From NCBI GenBank assembly GCA_002083775.1, contig MTEI01000005.1, positions 124,001-188,000 of the forward strand: a DNA stretch of 64,000 nucleotides, given 5' to 3'. Every line of letters begins with the position of its first letter. The stretch's first letter is position 1. Shown here piece after piece: positions 50,738 to 59,609 of the stretch. The notes under the pieces are model-generated. The model was given only the letters and a program-made list of their open reading frames with translations, was not told where the DNA came from and ran no database searches. The DNA is from Rhodoferax ferrireducens (GTDB taxonomy: Bacteria; Pseudomonadota; Gammaproteobacteria; Burkholderiales; Burkholderiaceae_C). Both the position numbers and the translations under genes were made by a program.

Positions 50738-51900
50738 TGCAGCACATTCCCTACGGGCGCCAAGATATCACCCAGGCTGACATTGACGCCGTGGTGGCGG
50801 TGCTGCAGTCAGACTTTTTGACGCAAGGCCCCATGGTGCCCAAGTTTGAAGAAACTGTGGCGCAGTACTGCGGTACTTCGCATGCGCTGGCCGTCAACAG
50901 CGCAACCTCGGCACTGCACATGGCCTGCCTGGCCCTGGGGCTAGGCCCTGGCGACTGGCTTTGGACAAGCCCCATTACTTTTGTGGCCTCTGCCAATTGC
51001 GGCCTGTACTGCGGTGCCCAAGTTGACTTTGTTGACATTGACCCGCGCACCTACAACATCTGCCCGCAAGCTTTGGCATGCAAGCTTGAACTTGCAGAGC
51101 GCGAAGGCAAACTGCCCAAGGTTGTGGTGCCAGTGCACCTGTGTGGCCAGCCCTGCGACATGCAAGCCATCCAGGCACTGGCCCAGCGCTACGGTTTCAA
51201 AGTCATTGAAGATGCCTCACACGCCATTGGTGGTCGGTATCAAGGCCAACCCATTGGCAATGGCGAGTACAGCGACATCACTGTCTTCAGCTTTCACCCG
51301 GTCAAAATCATCACCACCGCCGAAGGTGGCATGTGTCTGACCAACAACGCGGAACTGGCCAACAAAATGACCCTGTTTCGCAGCCACGGCATCACCCGTG
51401 ACCCGGTACAGATGACCCACGCCACTGACGGCCCCTGGTACTACCAGCAAATCGAGCTTGGCTACAACTACCGCATGACCGAACTGCAGGCCGCGCTTGG
51501 CATCAGCCAGATGACGCGCCTTGACGACTACGTAGCCCGCCGCCATCAATTGGCCCGCCGCTATGACCAACGGTTAGCCGATCTGCCAGTCAGCATACCG
51601 TGGCAGCACCCTGACAGCTACTCCGGCCTGCACCTGTACCCCATTCGCTTGCAATTGGACAAAATCCAAAAGAGTCATGCCCAAGTATTTGAGGCCCTGC
51701 GTGCGCAAGGCATTGGCGTCAACCTGCACTACATCCCCGTGCATACCCAGCCTTACTACGCACGCATGGGCTTTAAACCGGATGACTTTCCACAAGCACA
51801 AAGTTATTACCGTGAAGCCATTAGCCTGCCTATGTACCAAACATTGACCTTTGCGCAGCAAGACCAGGTCATCGCCGCGCTAGTCAACGCCATCGCATGA
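50737..51900 (+). CDS. pseC: PseC aminotransferase (UDP-4-amino-4,6-dideoxy-AltNAc transaminase)
   Basis: The protein has 387 residues and starts at the ATG that shares a base with the pseB stop (TGATG). It belongs to the DegT/DnrJ/EryC1 PLP family. IPYGRQDITQADIDAVV is the usual PseC beginning, NSATSALHMACLALGLG holds the phosphate-binding residues, and the PLP lysine is in FSFHPVKIITTAEGGM. It puts an amino group on C4 of the PseB product. It overlaps pseF by 4 bases. Confidence 0.95.
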   Translation: MQHIPYGRQDITQADIDAVVAVLQSDFLTQGPMVPKFEETVAQYCGTSHALAVNSATSALHMACLALGLGPGDWLWTSPITFVASANCGLYCGAQVDFVDIDPRTYNICPQALACKLELAEREGKLPKVVVPVHLCGQPCDMQAIQALAQRYGFKVIEDASHAIGGRYQGQPIGNGEYSDITVFSFHPVKIITTAEGGMCLTNNAELANKMTLFRSHGITRDPVQMTHATDGPWYYQQIELGYNYRMTELQAALGISQMTRLDDYVARRHQLARRYDQRLADLPVSIPWQHPDSYSGLHLYPIRLQLDKIQKSHAQVFEALRAQGIGVNLHYIPVHTQPYYARMGFKPDDFPQAQSYYREAISLPMYQTLTFAQQDQVIAALVNAIA

Positions 51901-52583
51901 AACTCGCCGTCATTCCAGCCCGGGGCGGCAGCAAACGCATTCCGCGCAAAAACATCAAACTGTTTTGCGGCAGACCCATGATCGCCTGGTCTATTGAGGC
52001 GGCAATGCAAAGCCGCTGCTTTGACCAAATTGTGGTTTCCACCGACGATGCCGAGATTGCCGCAGTGGCTCGCCAGTGCGGCGCGCAAGTGCCCTTCATA
52101 CGCCCGGCAGCGTTGTCAGACGACCATACCGGTACCACCGCCGTGTTGTCACATGCCATCAACTGGTTTGTCGCGCAAGGACAAACCCCCGAACAAGTTT
52201 GCTGTCTGTACGCCACAGCGCCCTTTGTATCGGCGGCTGATCTGCGCAAGGGCTTAACGGTGTTAACGGACACGGGTGCCGACTACGCGTTTTCTGTCAC
52301 CAGCTACGCCTTCCCCATTCAGCGGGCCATACGCCTCACTGCAAACAACCGGGTTGAGATGTTCAACCCAGAACGCTTCAACACCCGCTCACAAGATCTG
52401 GAAGAGGCCTACCATGACGCAGGCCAGTTCTATTGGGGTCGCGCTGACGCTTGGCTAGAGGGGCGAATGATTTTCAGCCCATCCGCAGCACCCGTCATCT
52501 TGCCCCGGCATCGGGTGCAAGACATCGACACACCCGAAGACTGGACCCGAGCCGAATGGATGTTCAAGGCCTTGCAAGCATGA
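51897..52583 (+). CDS. pseF: Pseudaminic acid cytidylyltransferase, PseF
   Basis: This is a 228-residue nucleotidyltransferase of the CMP-sialate synthase family. The CTP-binding start LAVIPARGGSKRIPRKN is diagnostic, with FCGRPMIAWSIEAA and STDDAEIAAVA following. It activates pseudaminic acid to CMP-pseudaminate, the donor for transferases. Overlaps of 4 bases with both pseC and pseG show tight coupling. Confidence 0.95.
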   Translation: MKLAVIPARGGSKRIPRKNIKLFCGRPMIAWSIEAAMQSRCFDQIVVSTDDAEIAAVARQCGAQVPFIRPAALSDDHTGTTAVLSHAINWFVAQGQTPEQVCCLYATAPFVSAADLRKGLTVLTDTGADYAFSVTSYAFPIQRAIRLTANNRVEMFNPERFNTRSQDLEEAYHDAGQFYWGRADAWLEGRMIFSPSAAPVILPRHRVQDIDTPEDWTRAEWMFKALQA

Positions 52584-53734
52584 AAATCGCCTTCCGCGCC
52601 GACGCATCCCTGCAAATGGGCAGCGGCCACGTCATGCGCTGCCTGACGTTGGCAGATGCGCTGCGTGAGCAAGGTGCGCAATGCCACTTCATCAGCCGCG
52701 CCCACCCCGGCCACCTGATGGAAGTGATACGTCAGCGTGGTTATATGACAAATTGGCTTGTAGCCCCCGTGCAGCAATCGCAAGCAGCTATTAAAAACAT
52801 TGCAACCGCAGTGCCAGACGCACAGCCAAACCAGCAGCCCGAACCCTTTCATGCCGCCTGGCTGGGCAACACCTGGCAAACCGACGCAACCGACACCGCC
52901 GCCGTGCTGGCCAGCCTGCAACCAGATTGGCTGGTGGTAGACCACTACGCGCTTGACCAGCGTTGGGAAGAGGCTGTCGCACCGCACTACAAGAAACTGA
53001 TGGTCATTGACGACCTGGCTGACCGCGCCCACCTCTGCGATGTGCTGCTGGACCAAAACCTGGGCCGCCAGCAGCAAGACTACGCCAAGCTGGTGCCCGC
53101 ACGTTGCCAAGTATTCACCGGCCCGCAATACGCCTTGCTTCGCCCCGAGTTTGCGACTTTGCGAGCCTACAGCCTGCAACGCCGCCTGGCGCAGATCGGC
53201 ATTGGCAAGTTACTCATCACCATGGGTGGCGTTGACCAGGACAACGCCACCGGCCAAGTGCTTCAAGCGCTGAAAACCTGCGCCTTGCCAGCCAACTGCC
53301 GCATCACCGTCGTGATGGGCCTGACCGCGCCCTGGTTGCAAAAAGTTCAAGAACTGGCCTCACAAATGCCCTGGCCTACCGACGTACAAGTCAACGTCAA
53401 CGATATGGCGCAGCGCATGGCCGACAGTGATCTGGCTATCGGTGCTGCGGGCAGTAGCTCGTGGGAGCGGTGTTGCCTAGGGTTGCCGACCTTGATGGTG
53501 GTGCTGGCGGATAACCAAAGAGAAGCAGCAACACACCTTCAAAATTCTGGCTCTGCACATTGCTTCGCTCTAAATGGTTCAATGCAAGAAGATTTAAAAG
53601 CGCAGCTTCAATCTCTAGTCAATGACCCAGCGCAGTTAAGCCAAATGGCTACCTGCGCACGGGCTATAACCAATGGCTTAGGTGTTGACCAAGTGGTTAC
53701 AGCGATCACAGCAACTCTAAATAACCGCGATTGA
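52580..53734 (+). CDS. pseG: UDP-sugar hydrolase PseG with repeat-encoded insertion
   Basis: This is a 384-residue GT-B-fold hydrolase that removes UDP from the 2,4-diacetamido-trideoxy-L-altrose donor. The start IAFRADASLQMGSGHVMRCL holds the catalytic His of the PseG family; DWLVVDHYALDQRWE and GAAGSSSWERCCLGLPTL follow. Residues about 57-73 (TNWLVAPVQQSQAAIKN) are encoded by a family B repeat in frame, followed by a Gln/Pro-rich stretch not expected in the family. It starts at ATGA overlapping pseF. The insertion sits in the N-terminal domain, after the helix preceding GYM. Confidence 0.93.
   Translation: MKIAFRADASLQMGSGHVMRCLTLADALREQGAQCHFISRAHPGHLMEVIRQRGYMTNWLVAPVQQSQAAIKNIATAVPDAQPNQQPEPFHAAWLGNTWQTDATDTAAVLASLQPDWLVVDHYALDQRWEEAVAPHYKKLMVIDDLADRAHLCDVLLDQNLGRQQQDYAKLVPARCQVFTGPQYALLRPEFATLRAYSLQRRLAQIGIGKLLITMGGVDQDNATGQVLQALKTCALPANCRITVVMGLTAPWLQKVQELASQMPWPTDVQVNVNDMAQRMADSDLAIGAAGSSSWERCCLGLPTLMVVLADNQREAATHLQNSGSAHCFALNGSMQEDLKAQLQSLVNDPAQLSQMATCARAITNGLGVDQVVTAITATLNNRD
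52750..52797 (-). repeat. Family B repeat, copy B3, translated inside pseG
   Basis: The reverse complement reads TTTTTAATAGCTGCTTGCGA, then TTGCTGCACGGGGGCTACAA, then GCCAATTT. It keeps the ATAGCT start, the GGGCTA centre and the AATTT end of B1 and B4, with a different hairpin. It is translated in the + frame as part of PseG without breaking the reading frame. Confidence 0.72.
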
Positions 53735-53740
53735 CACAAC

Positions 53741-54292
53741 ATGAAACAACTTGGCATCTTGCGCAACATTGGAGATAACGAACTTGAATTGATGCGCGCC
53801 TGGCGTAACGAACCATCGGTGCGCGCCAATATGTACACGCAACACGAAATCAGCCCCGAAGAACATCTAACCTGGTGGGCCAAAACCAAAGATCGCCCAG
53901 ACCAGAAATACTTCATGTATGAAACGGCGGGTACTCCAGTTGGCATTGCGTCATTTAACGGCATTGATGCAAACAGCGCCAACTCAGCTTGGGCGTTCTA
54001 TGCCTCACCCACGGCACCCAAAGGCACTGGCAGCAGAATGGAATTCCTCATGCTGGACTGCGCATTCAACACGCTAAACCTGCACAAGCTTTACTGCGAG
54101 GTCTTAGCCTTCAACACGGCTGTGATCAAGCTGCACGAAAAATTTGGGTTCAAGGTGGAAGGTATTTTTAGGGAGCAACACAAAGTCAATGACGCTTTTG
54201 TGGATACCTATCGCCTTGGCATTTTGGCTTCGGAATGGCAAAAGGGTCGACAAGCTATGTATGACAAGTTAACTGCCCATGTGAAAGCTTGA
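53741..54292 (+). CDS. pseH: PseH N-acetyltransferase (GNAT)
   Basis: The protein has 183 residues. RNIGDNELELMRAWRNEPSVR is the usual PseH beginning and ENLxxxF-like sequence is replaced here by FGFKVEGIFREQH, the GNAT C-terminal motif. The acetyl-CoA loop is near PTAPKGTGSRMEFLM. It acetylates the C4 amine made by PseC, using acetyl-CoA. It lies 6 bases after pseG and 3 before pseI. Confidence 0.93.
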   Translation: MKQLGILRNIGDNELELMRAWRNEPSVRANMYTQHEISPEEHLTWWAKTKDRPDQKYFMYETAGTPVGIASFNGIDANSANSAWAFYASPTAPKGTGSRMEFLMLDCAFNTLNLHKLYCEVLAFNTAVIKLHEKFGFKVEGIFREQHKVNDAFVDTYRLGILASEWQKGRQAMYDKLTAHVKA

Positions 54293-54295
54293 ATC

Positions 54296-55372
54296 ATGAG
54301 ACCTCAATTTTCAATTGCTGGCCGTCAAATCGGAGCAGATTTTGCACCCTACGTCATCGCTGAAATGTCCGCCAACCACAACGGCAACATTGAAACTGCC
54401 TTCAAAATAATTGAAGCCGCCAAACAAGCCGGGGCCGATGCCGTCAAGCTGCAAACCTACCGCCCTGACACCATCACGCTGAACTGTGACTCTGAAGACT
54501 TTCGCATCCACGGCGGCCTGTGGGACGGCCGCACACTTTATGACCTGTACCAGGAAGCCCACATGCCTTGGGAGTGGCATGCACCACTGTTTGCGCACGC
54601 AAGGAAACTGGGCATCACTATCTTCAGTTCGCCCTTTGACAACACGGCCGTTGACCTGCTGGAAGACTTGAACGCACCGGCCTACAAAATAGCCTCGTTT
54701 GAAGCGGTTGACCTGCCATTGATCAAATACGTAGCCAGCACCGGCAAGCCCGTGATCATCTCTACAGGCATGGCGGATGCCAAAGAAATTCAGGAAGCCA
54801 TTGATGCCGCGCGCGAAGGTGGCTGTAAAGAGTTGGCCGTGCTGCACTGCGTGAGCGGTTACCCAGCGCCCGCCTCAGATTACAACCTGCGCACCATCCC
54901 GGACATGATCCAGCGCTTTGGGCTAGTGACCGGTTTGTCGGACCATACGCTGGACAATACCACCGCCATTGCCGGCGTGGCGATGGGTGCGTCGATCATT
55001 GAAAAACACTTTACGTTGGATCGTTCCGGGGGTGGCCCGGATGACAGCTTTTCGCTGGAGCCTGTTGAATTAGCTGCGTTGTGTCACGATACTAAAACTG
55101 CTTGGCAGGCGTTGGGCCAGGTCGATTACGGGCGCAAATCAAGCGAGCAAGGGAATGTGAAGTTTCGCCGTTCTCTTTATTTTGTGAAGGATCTGACGGC
55201 TGGGGAAGTGATTACTGCGGATGCGGTGCGAAGCGTGCGGCCCGGGTTTGGCTTGGCTCCAAAGTGTTTGCCGAACGTTATCGGGAGAACGATAACAGAA
55301 GATGTGACCTACGGTGTAGCTCTTGATTGGAGCCTTGTTGAGGGCAAACCAATGATGGACTATCCGTTGTAG
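54296..55372 (+). CDS. pseI: Pseudaminic acid synthase, PseI
   Basis: This 358-residue member of the NeuB family condenses the PseG product with phosphoenolpyruvate to give pseudaminic acid. Visible are YVIAEMSANHNGNIETAF, DAVKLQTYRPDTITL, VISTGMAD, and the C-terminal antifreeze-like SAF domain with RSVRPGFGLAPK. Length is normal. It ends the complete pse operon (pseB, C, F, G, H, I); the AT-rich 187-base gap that follows marks a change in base composition. Confidence 0.96.
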   Translation: MRPQFSIAGRQIGADFAPYVIAEMSANHNGNIETAFKIIEAAKQAGADAVKLQTYRPDTITLNCDSEDFRIHGGLWDGRTLYDLYQEAHMPWEWHAPLFAHARKLGITIFSSPFDNTAVDLLEDLNAPAYKIASFEAVDLPLIKYVASTGKPVIISTGMADAKEIQEAIDAAREGGCKELAVLHCVSGYPAPASDYNLRTIPDMIQRFGLVTGLSDHTLDNTTAIAGVAMGASIIEKHFTLDRSGGGPDDSFSLEPVELAALCHDTKTAWQALGQVDYGRKSSEQGNVKFRRSLYFVKDLTAGEVITADAVRSVRPGFGLAPKCLPNVIGRTITEDVTYGVALDWSLVEGKPMMDYPL

Positions 55373-55399
55373 TATTTCAGACGAGTTATGAGACGAACT

Positions 55400-55419
55400 G
55401 ATCAGAAATTTATCTGATC
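55400..55419 (+). other. Stem-loop after the pse operon
   Basis: GATCAGA-aattta-TCTGATC forms a 7-bp hairpin 28 bases after the pseI stop, in the AT-rich 187-base gap 55373-55559. No T run follows, so it is a weak terminator at best. The rest of the gap, with TAATAAAAAAAAGATTAAAG-type sequence, shows no gene. Confidence 0.4.
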
Positions 55420-55559
55420 GTCAATAACCGGGCATTGAGTTCGCTGATTCGTGCGTTGATTAAATTTAAATGCCCATGACATTAATAAAAAAAAGATTAA
55501 AGACATCGTCGTATTCATAGATCTGCAGGATTATGTGAACTAAAGGTAGTGCATTGGAT

Positions 55560-56264
55560 ATGGATTCTCGAAACAATATAACGGTAATTATGCCGACATT
55601 TAATGGCCAAAGGTATATTGGTGAGCAAATAGAATCTATCATAAGCGCCTTAAGTCAAGGGGATGAATTGATATGTTTGGATGATGCTTCCACCGACGAT
55701 ACGGTACACATACTTACAAAGCTCGCAAGAGATTTCAAACAATTAACTGTCTACGTGAATGAAGTTAACTTGGGCCCCAATATGACGGTGTGGAAGTTGC
55801 TGCAACTTGTCCAGACTGAGTTATTTGTTTTTTGCGATCAGGATGATATTTGGTTGCCCGGAAGACTAGATATAACAAGAAAATGTTCGATTAACGAACT
55901 GTCAGTTGTGGCTTATCAGCCATTTGTTTTAAATGGAGCATTTTTAACTCCAGTCCGCCCGAAGAAGTTAAACTGGCTCCGTACTATAGTTAAACCAACA
56001 GTACCAGGTTGTACTATAGGAGGCTCCGTGAAAATTGTGCGGAAACTATTCCCGTTAGGAAATATTAGTTCAATATATGATCAATTTATTTTAATGAATG
56101 CGCTACTTAAGAAGGTAAAAATTAACGTCGATAATGAAGTTCGAATTTTATATCGAAGGCATGATAATACTGTTACCAAAATGGGATTTGCTCCAGATGG
56201 CATAACATGTGCTTTAGTTCGAAAATTTGTCTTGATAAAGGATATATCTCATGCATTACTCTGA
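55560..56264 (+). CDS. Glycosyltransferase family 2
   Basis: The protein has 234 residues from the ATG at 55560 (a TTG at 55554 is better placed after AAAGGTAG and could be the start). The GT-A signatures are ITVIMPTFNGQRYIGEQI, CLDDASTDDTV and FCDQDDIW, the last being the metal-binding motif. It is short for the family (about 300), lacking much of the usual C-terminal part, but the catalytic core is complete. The DNA is strongly AT-rich. It overlaps the next gene by 14 bases. Confidence 0.83.
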   Translation: MDSRNNITVIMPTFNGQRYIGEQIESIISALSQGDELICLDDASTDDTVHILTKLARDFKQLTVYVNEVNLGPNMTVWKLLQLVQTELFVFCDQDDIWLPGRLDITRKCSINELSVVAYQPFVLNGAFLTPVRPKKLNWLRTIVKPTVPGCTIGGSVKIVRKLFPLGNISSIYDQFILMNALLKKVKINVDNEVRILYRRHDNTVTKMGFAPDGITCALVRKFVLIKDISHALL

Positions 56265-56874
56265 TAATCCTAGATTTGATATTTTCCCATTTATGGATTT
56301 TACTGAAATAACCTCTGTTGTTGAATTTGGCTGTGCGGATGGGGCGACATTATTAGAAATAAGAAATAAATATTCGTGGATTGCAGTATACGGATTTGAT
56401 TATCAAGAAGCAAGTATCATTGCTGCAAAAAGTAGAGGTCTTGATGCTGAGGTATTTGACATAAATGATATGCACAAACAGGCGAGTGCATTTGTCGTAG
56501 TAAAGAGTGCGGATGTGATTTTATTGCTGGATATTCTGGAGCATATAAATATGCCAGAATATTTTGTTGAGAAATTGCGAGAGCATGCCAAGGATGGAGC
56601 GTTAATGATAGTTTCGCTTCCTAATGTGAGAAATTGGAGAACATTTGCGCAACTGTTTAGCAATGATTGGCGTTATGAGGACACTGGAATTTTTGATAAG
56701 ACCCATGTCAGGTTTTATGCCAAAAAATCCGCACTTAGATTAGCCGAACATTTTGGCAAGGAGGTTATATTTGACTATCGCTACTCCAGCGTTCGCTGGA
56801 AGGCTTTTTTACAACGTTTAGCGCCATCGTTATTTTGTGGGCAAATGTACTGTTTGGTTCGTCGAGGCAAATAA
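56251..56874 (+). CDS. Class I SAM-dependent methyltransferase
   Basis: The protein has 207 residues. Motif I is VVEFGCADGATLLEI near residue 24, motif II is VYGFDYQEA, and ILLLDILEHINMPEYFV followed by LIVSLPNVRNW are the motif III/IV region of Methyltransf_23-like enzymes of glycan loci. AT-rich DNA; it overlaps the GT2 gene by 14 bases and the next gene follows after 3. The target is unknown. Confidence 0.83.
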   Translation: MHYSDNPRFDIFPFMDFTEITSVVEFGCADGATLLEIRNKYSWIAVYGFDYQEASIIAAKSRGLDAEVFDINDMHKQASAFVVVKSADVILLLDILEHINMPEYFVEKLREHAKDGALMIVSLPNVRNWRTFAQLFSNDWRYEDTGIFDKTHVRFYAKKSALRLAEHFGKEVIFDYRYSSVRWKAFLQRLAPSLFCGQMYCLVRRGK

Positions 56875-56877
56875 AAA

Positions 56878-57801
56878 ATGATTGTATGGTCTACAGCTGA
56901 TTTTTATGGAGCGTCAGAACTGATCGGCACGAGAAGGTCTTCGTTTTCATCCTTTCCTAAGGTGAGTTGGACTCACGGTTGTATTTTTGGAACCAATCCT
57001 GAGTGGCCTATTTTTTTGTCAAAACACGAGATGCGTTTCAAAAAACACCTGGTTACCAACAAATATCAAAGAGATGCCTTGAGTTTCTTGAACCTTGATG
57101 TGCATGCTGTTGGCTTGCCTTTCGCTTATGCACATCGCAGATTTTTTCGTGATGTCCCTCGCGACATTAAGCGTTTGTATGTGCCGTCTCACTCGATTGC
57201 AAACCAAAATATTGCTTTGGATATCGAAAATATGTTAAAAGTTGCACATTGCCATGGTTGTTCGGATGTGCTCCTTAATCAAGTAGATTATTGTAGGTTA
57301 ACTAAAAACTCTAGTAGTCCAGCGACTCAGATAAATGATCATGTCAAATTTATAAAAGGTGCAGATATAAGAGATTCACATTGTTTGGAGCGAATGGTAA
57401 ATATATTTCAGTCCACTCGTTCAATAATCACCGATGCGATCGGATCCCATTTGTATTATGCAACATTATGTGGATGTGATGTGCATTTGGTTGATGTAAA
57501 GCGGCCATCGTTGAAATCGTATGAGAGAACCCTAATGCGAATGTCATCCCCATGGCGAGAAGCTTTCGAAGCATATTTTCGTGCATACGTATATGGTAAG
57601 GAAATTATTGACCAAGTGTCCTGTTTTATTGATCAGTCACGCGATGTTGCCATGCAACAAGCTCATGAGATGATAGGCATTGACTGCCTGGTGAGTGATG
57701 AAATTATTCGCAGAATGGGCTCGGAATCATCGTTCTCATCTCAAATATTTATTGACACTTATTTGATAATGCGCAAACTGCGGATGGTCAACGATTATTA
57801 A
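56878..57801 (+). CDS. Unrecognised protein of the glycan locus
   Basis: The protein has 307 residues and is soluble with no signal peptide. I do not recognise a family. The segment SIITDAIGSHLYYATLCGCD near residue 187 resembles the nucleotide-sugar-side motif of GT-B enzymes or of polysaccharide-modifying proteins in which a stretch of Thr/Asp precedes GSHxxYA, and the N terminus VSWTHGCIFG could be the other half of a cleft. Position between a methyltransferase and a GT2 suggests a transferase. The DNA is AT-rich. An AT-rich 111-base gap follows. Confidence 0.6.
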   Translation: MIVWSTADFYGASELIGTRRSSFSSFPKVSWTHGCIFGTNPEWPIFLSKHEMRFKKHLVTNKYQRDALSFLNLDVHAVGLPFAYAHRRFFRDVPRDIKRLYVPSHSIANQNIALDIENMLKVAHCHGCSDVLLNQVDYCRLTKNSSSPATQINDHVKFIKGADIRDSHCLERMVNIFQSTRSIITDAIGSHLYYATLCGCDVHLVDVKRPSLKSYERTLMRMSSPWREAFEAYFRAYVYGKEIIDQVSCFIDQSRDVAMQQAHEMIGIDCLVSDEIIRRMGSESSFSSQIFIDTYLIMRKLRMVNDY

Positions 57802-57912
57802 TTATCTCGATGCTATATTTAAATTTTATGGTCATATGATCAATAGGCAGTTTTGTTTAGTGAACTAAGTGATCAGTACGAAGCGAATTCCAGTGGAAAA
57901 TAGTTGAAATTA

Positions 57913-58665
57913 ATGATTGTTTCAATCTCAGTCGTCAGTCATGGGCAAATGAGCATGATTGGGAATCTTATGCAAGATCTGGAGAAATTTTGTCCAGACC
58001 AACCCATTGAATTGATATTGACTCTGAATATCCAAGAAGCGGTTGCATTTGATTTGGCCTCGTTGTCTTATCCTGTCAAAATCATCAGAAACAGCTCACC
58101 TAAAGGGTTCGGTGCCAATCACAATCAGGCTTTCAAATGTGCACAAGGTGACTTTTTCTGTGTGGTCAACCCCGATATCAGGCTAAACAAATGTCCTATT
58201 CCTGTCTTGATCAGCTGTTTGCAAGACCGCAGTATTGGCACGGTAGCGCCGAAGGTCTTGAGTCCATCGGGCTCAGTTGAAGACAGTGCCCGTCACTTCC
58301 CTACACTTCAGAAAATTGTCAGCAAGTTGCGCCACCGCATTCGTGCGCCAGACTATCTGCTTCAAGGTGATCGCATCGATGTCGATTGGGTGGCGGGCAT
58401 GTTCATGGTGTTTACACGAGCTGTTTTTCACCAAATAGCCGGTTTCAACGAGCGTTATTTTTTGTACTACGAAGATGTTGACATTTGCACCAGACTCCAT
58501 TTGGCGGGCTTGCGCGTCGTTGTTGAACCTGGCGTACAGGTGGTGCACCATGCGCAGCGGAGTAGCCACCGCAGTCTGAAGTATTTGCGTTGGCATGTAA
58601 CCAGCCTGTTTCGGTTCTTGTCGTCGCCTGAATACCGCCAACTTAAACGCCTGCACCGTTTATGA
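57913..58665 (+). CDS. Glycosyltransferase family 2 (WbbL / rhamnosyltransferase-like)
   Basis: The protein has 250 residues from the ATG at 57913; a TTG at 57904 would add three residues. SISVVSHGQMSMI starts the GT-A fold, CVVNPDIRLN holds the metal-binding Asp region, and WVAGMFMVFTRAVFHQIAGF then YYEDVDICTRLHLAG are typical of WbbL-type rhamnosyltransferases. The DNA becomes GC-rich again about halfway, at 58250. It overlaps the following reductase gene by 4 bases. Confidence 0.87.
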   Translation: MIVSISVVSHGQMSMIGNLMQDLEKFCPDQPIELILTLNIQEAVAFDLASLSYPVKIIRNSSPKGFGANHNQAFKCAQGDFFCVVNPDIRLNKCPIPVLISCLQDRSIGTVAPKVLSPSGSVEDSARHFPTLQKIVSKLRHRIRAPDYLLQGDRIDVDWVAGMFMVFTRAVFHQIAGFNERYFLYYEDVDICTRLHLAGLRVVVEPGVQVVHHAQRSSHRSLKYLRWHVTSLFRFLSSPEYRQLKRLHRL

Positions 58666-59609
58666 AGATTCTGGTCACCGGTGCCAACGGCTTGGTCGGC
58701 ACGGCCTTGTGCCGACGTTTGCGGGAAGACGGCTTTGCCGTGCGGGCTGCAGTGCGCACCAAGCTTGCCAACCCGGGGGCATTCGACGTGATCGGTGTAG
58801 GAGACATCAACGAACTGACCGATTGGGAAACTGCTCTGCGTGGCGTGGATGTGGTGGTGCATCTGGCAGCTCGGGTGCATGTTATGCACGAGAGGGCTGC
58901 CAATCCATTGGCCGAGTTCAGACACATCAATGTACAAGGCTCACTCCAATTGGCCCAAAGCGCTTATGCGGCAGGGGTCAAACGCTACATATATGTGAGT
59001 TCGATCAAGGTCAATGGCGAATCCACCATGCCGGAGCATGCTTTTACTGAGCTGGATATGCCCAACCCTCAGGATGCCTATGGCCAAAGCAAACTTGAGG
59101 CCGAAACCGGCTTGAGACTGATAGCGGCATCAACTGGTCTGCAAGTCGTCATCATCCGCCCACCTTTGGTGTATGGCCCGGGTGTCAAAGCCAACTTTGC
59201 TGAGTTGATGCGTGCCGTTCAAAAGTGCTGGCCATTGCCGCTAGGGGCTGTTCATAATAAGCGTAGCTTGGTTGCGCTGGGTAACCTGGTCGATTTCATC
59301 ATCACCTGCATCACCCACCCCAAGGCTGCCAACCAGACCTTTCTGATCAGCGACGGGCAAGATCTGTCCACCACCGAACTGGTGCGTTGCATGGCGCACG
59401 CTGCTGGCGTGCCCGCGCGCTTGCTGCCTGTGCCGGTGTGGGCGCTGGAATGGGCTGGACGTTTGCTAGGCAAGGGGGAAACTGTCCAGCGTTTGACAGG
59501 AAACTTGCAAATAGATAGCAGCAAGGCCAGAGATCTATTGGGCTGGGAGCCAAAAGTGTCCGTGCAAGAGGGGTTACGGCGGGCTTTTGCCGGAGATTCT
59601 CAGCCATGA
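58662..59609 (+). CDS. NAD-dependent epimerase/dehydratase (WbpV/WbiG-like nucleotide-sugar reductase)
   Basis: This is a 315-residue extended SDR. ILVTGANGLVGTALCRRL binds NAD, VHLAARVHVM is characteristic of the WbpV/WbiG group, and the active-site Tyr/Lys is in DAYGQSKLEAE. Relatives reduce UDP-4-keto-6-deoxy-HexNAc to UDP-FucNAc or UDP-QuiNAc. Next to it are an initiating transferase and a WbpM-like dehydratase, the same trio as in Pseudomonas O-antigen loci. It overlaps the sugar transferase by 4 bases. Confidence 0.87.
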   Translation: MKILVTGANGLVGTALCRRLREDGFAVRAAVRTKLANPGAFDVIGVGDINELTDWETALRGVDVVVHLAARVHVMHERAANPLAEFRHINVQGSLQLAQSAYAAGVKRYIYVSSIKVNGESTMPEHAFTELDMPNPQDAYGQSKLEAETGLRLIAASTGLQVVIIRPPLVYGPGVKANFAELMRAVQKCWPLPLGAVHNKRSLVALGNLVDFIITCITHPKAANQTFLISDGQDLSTTELVRCMAHAAGVPARLLPVPVWALEWAGRLLGKGETVQRLTGNLQIDSSKARDLLGWEPKVSVQEGLRRAFAGDSQP

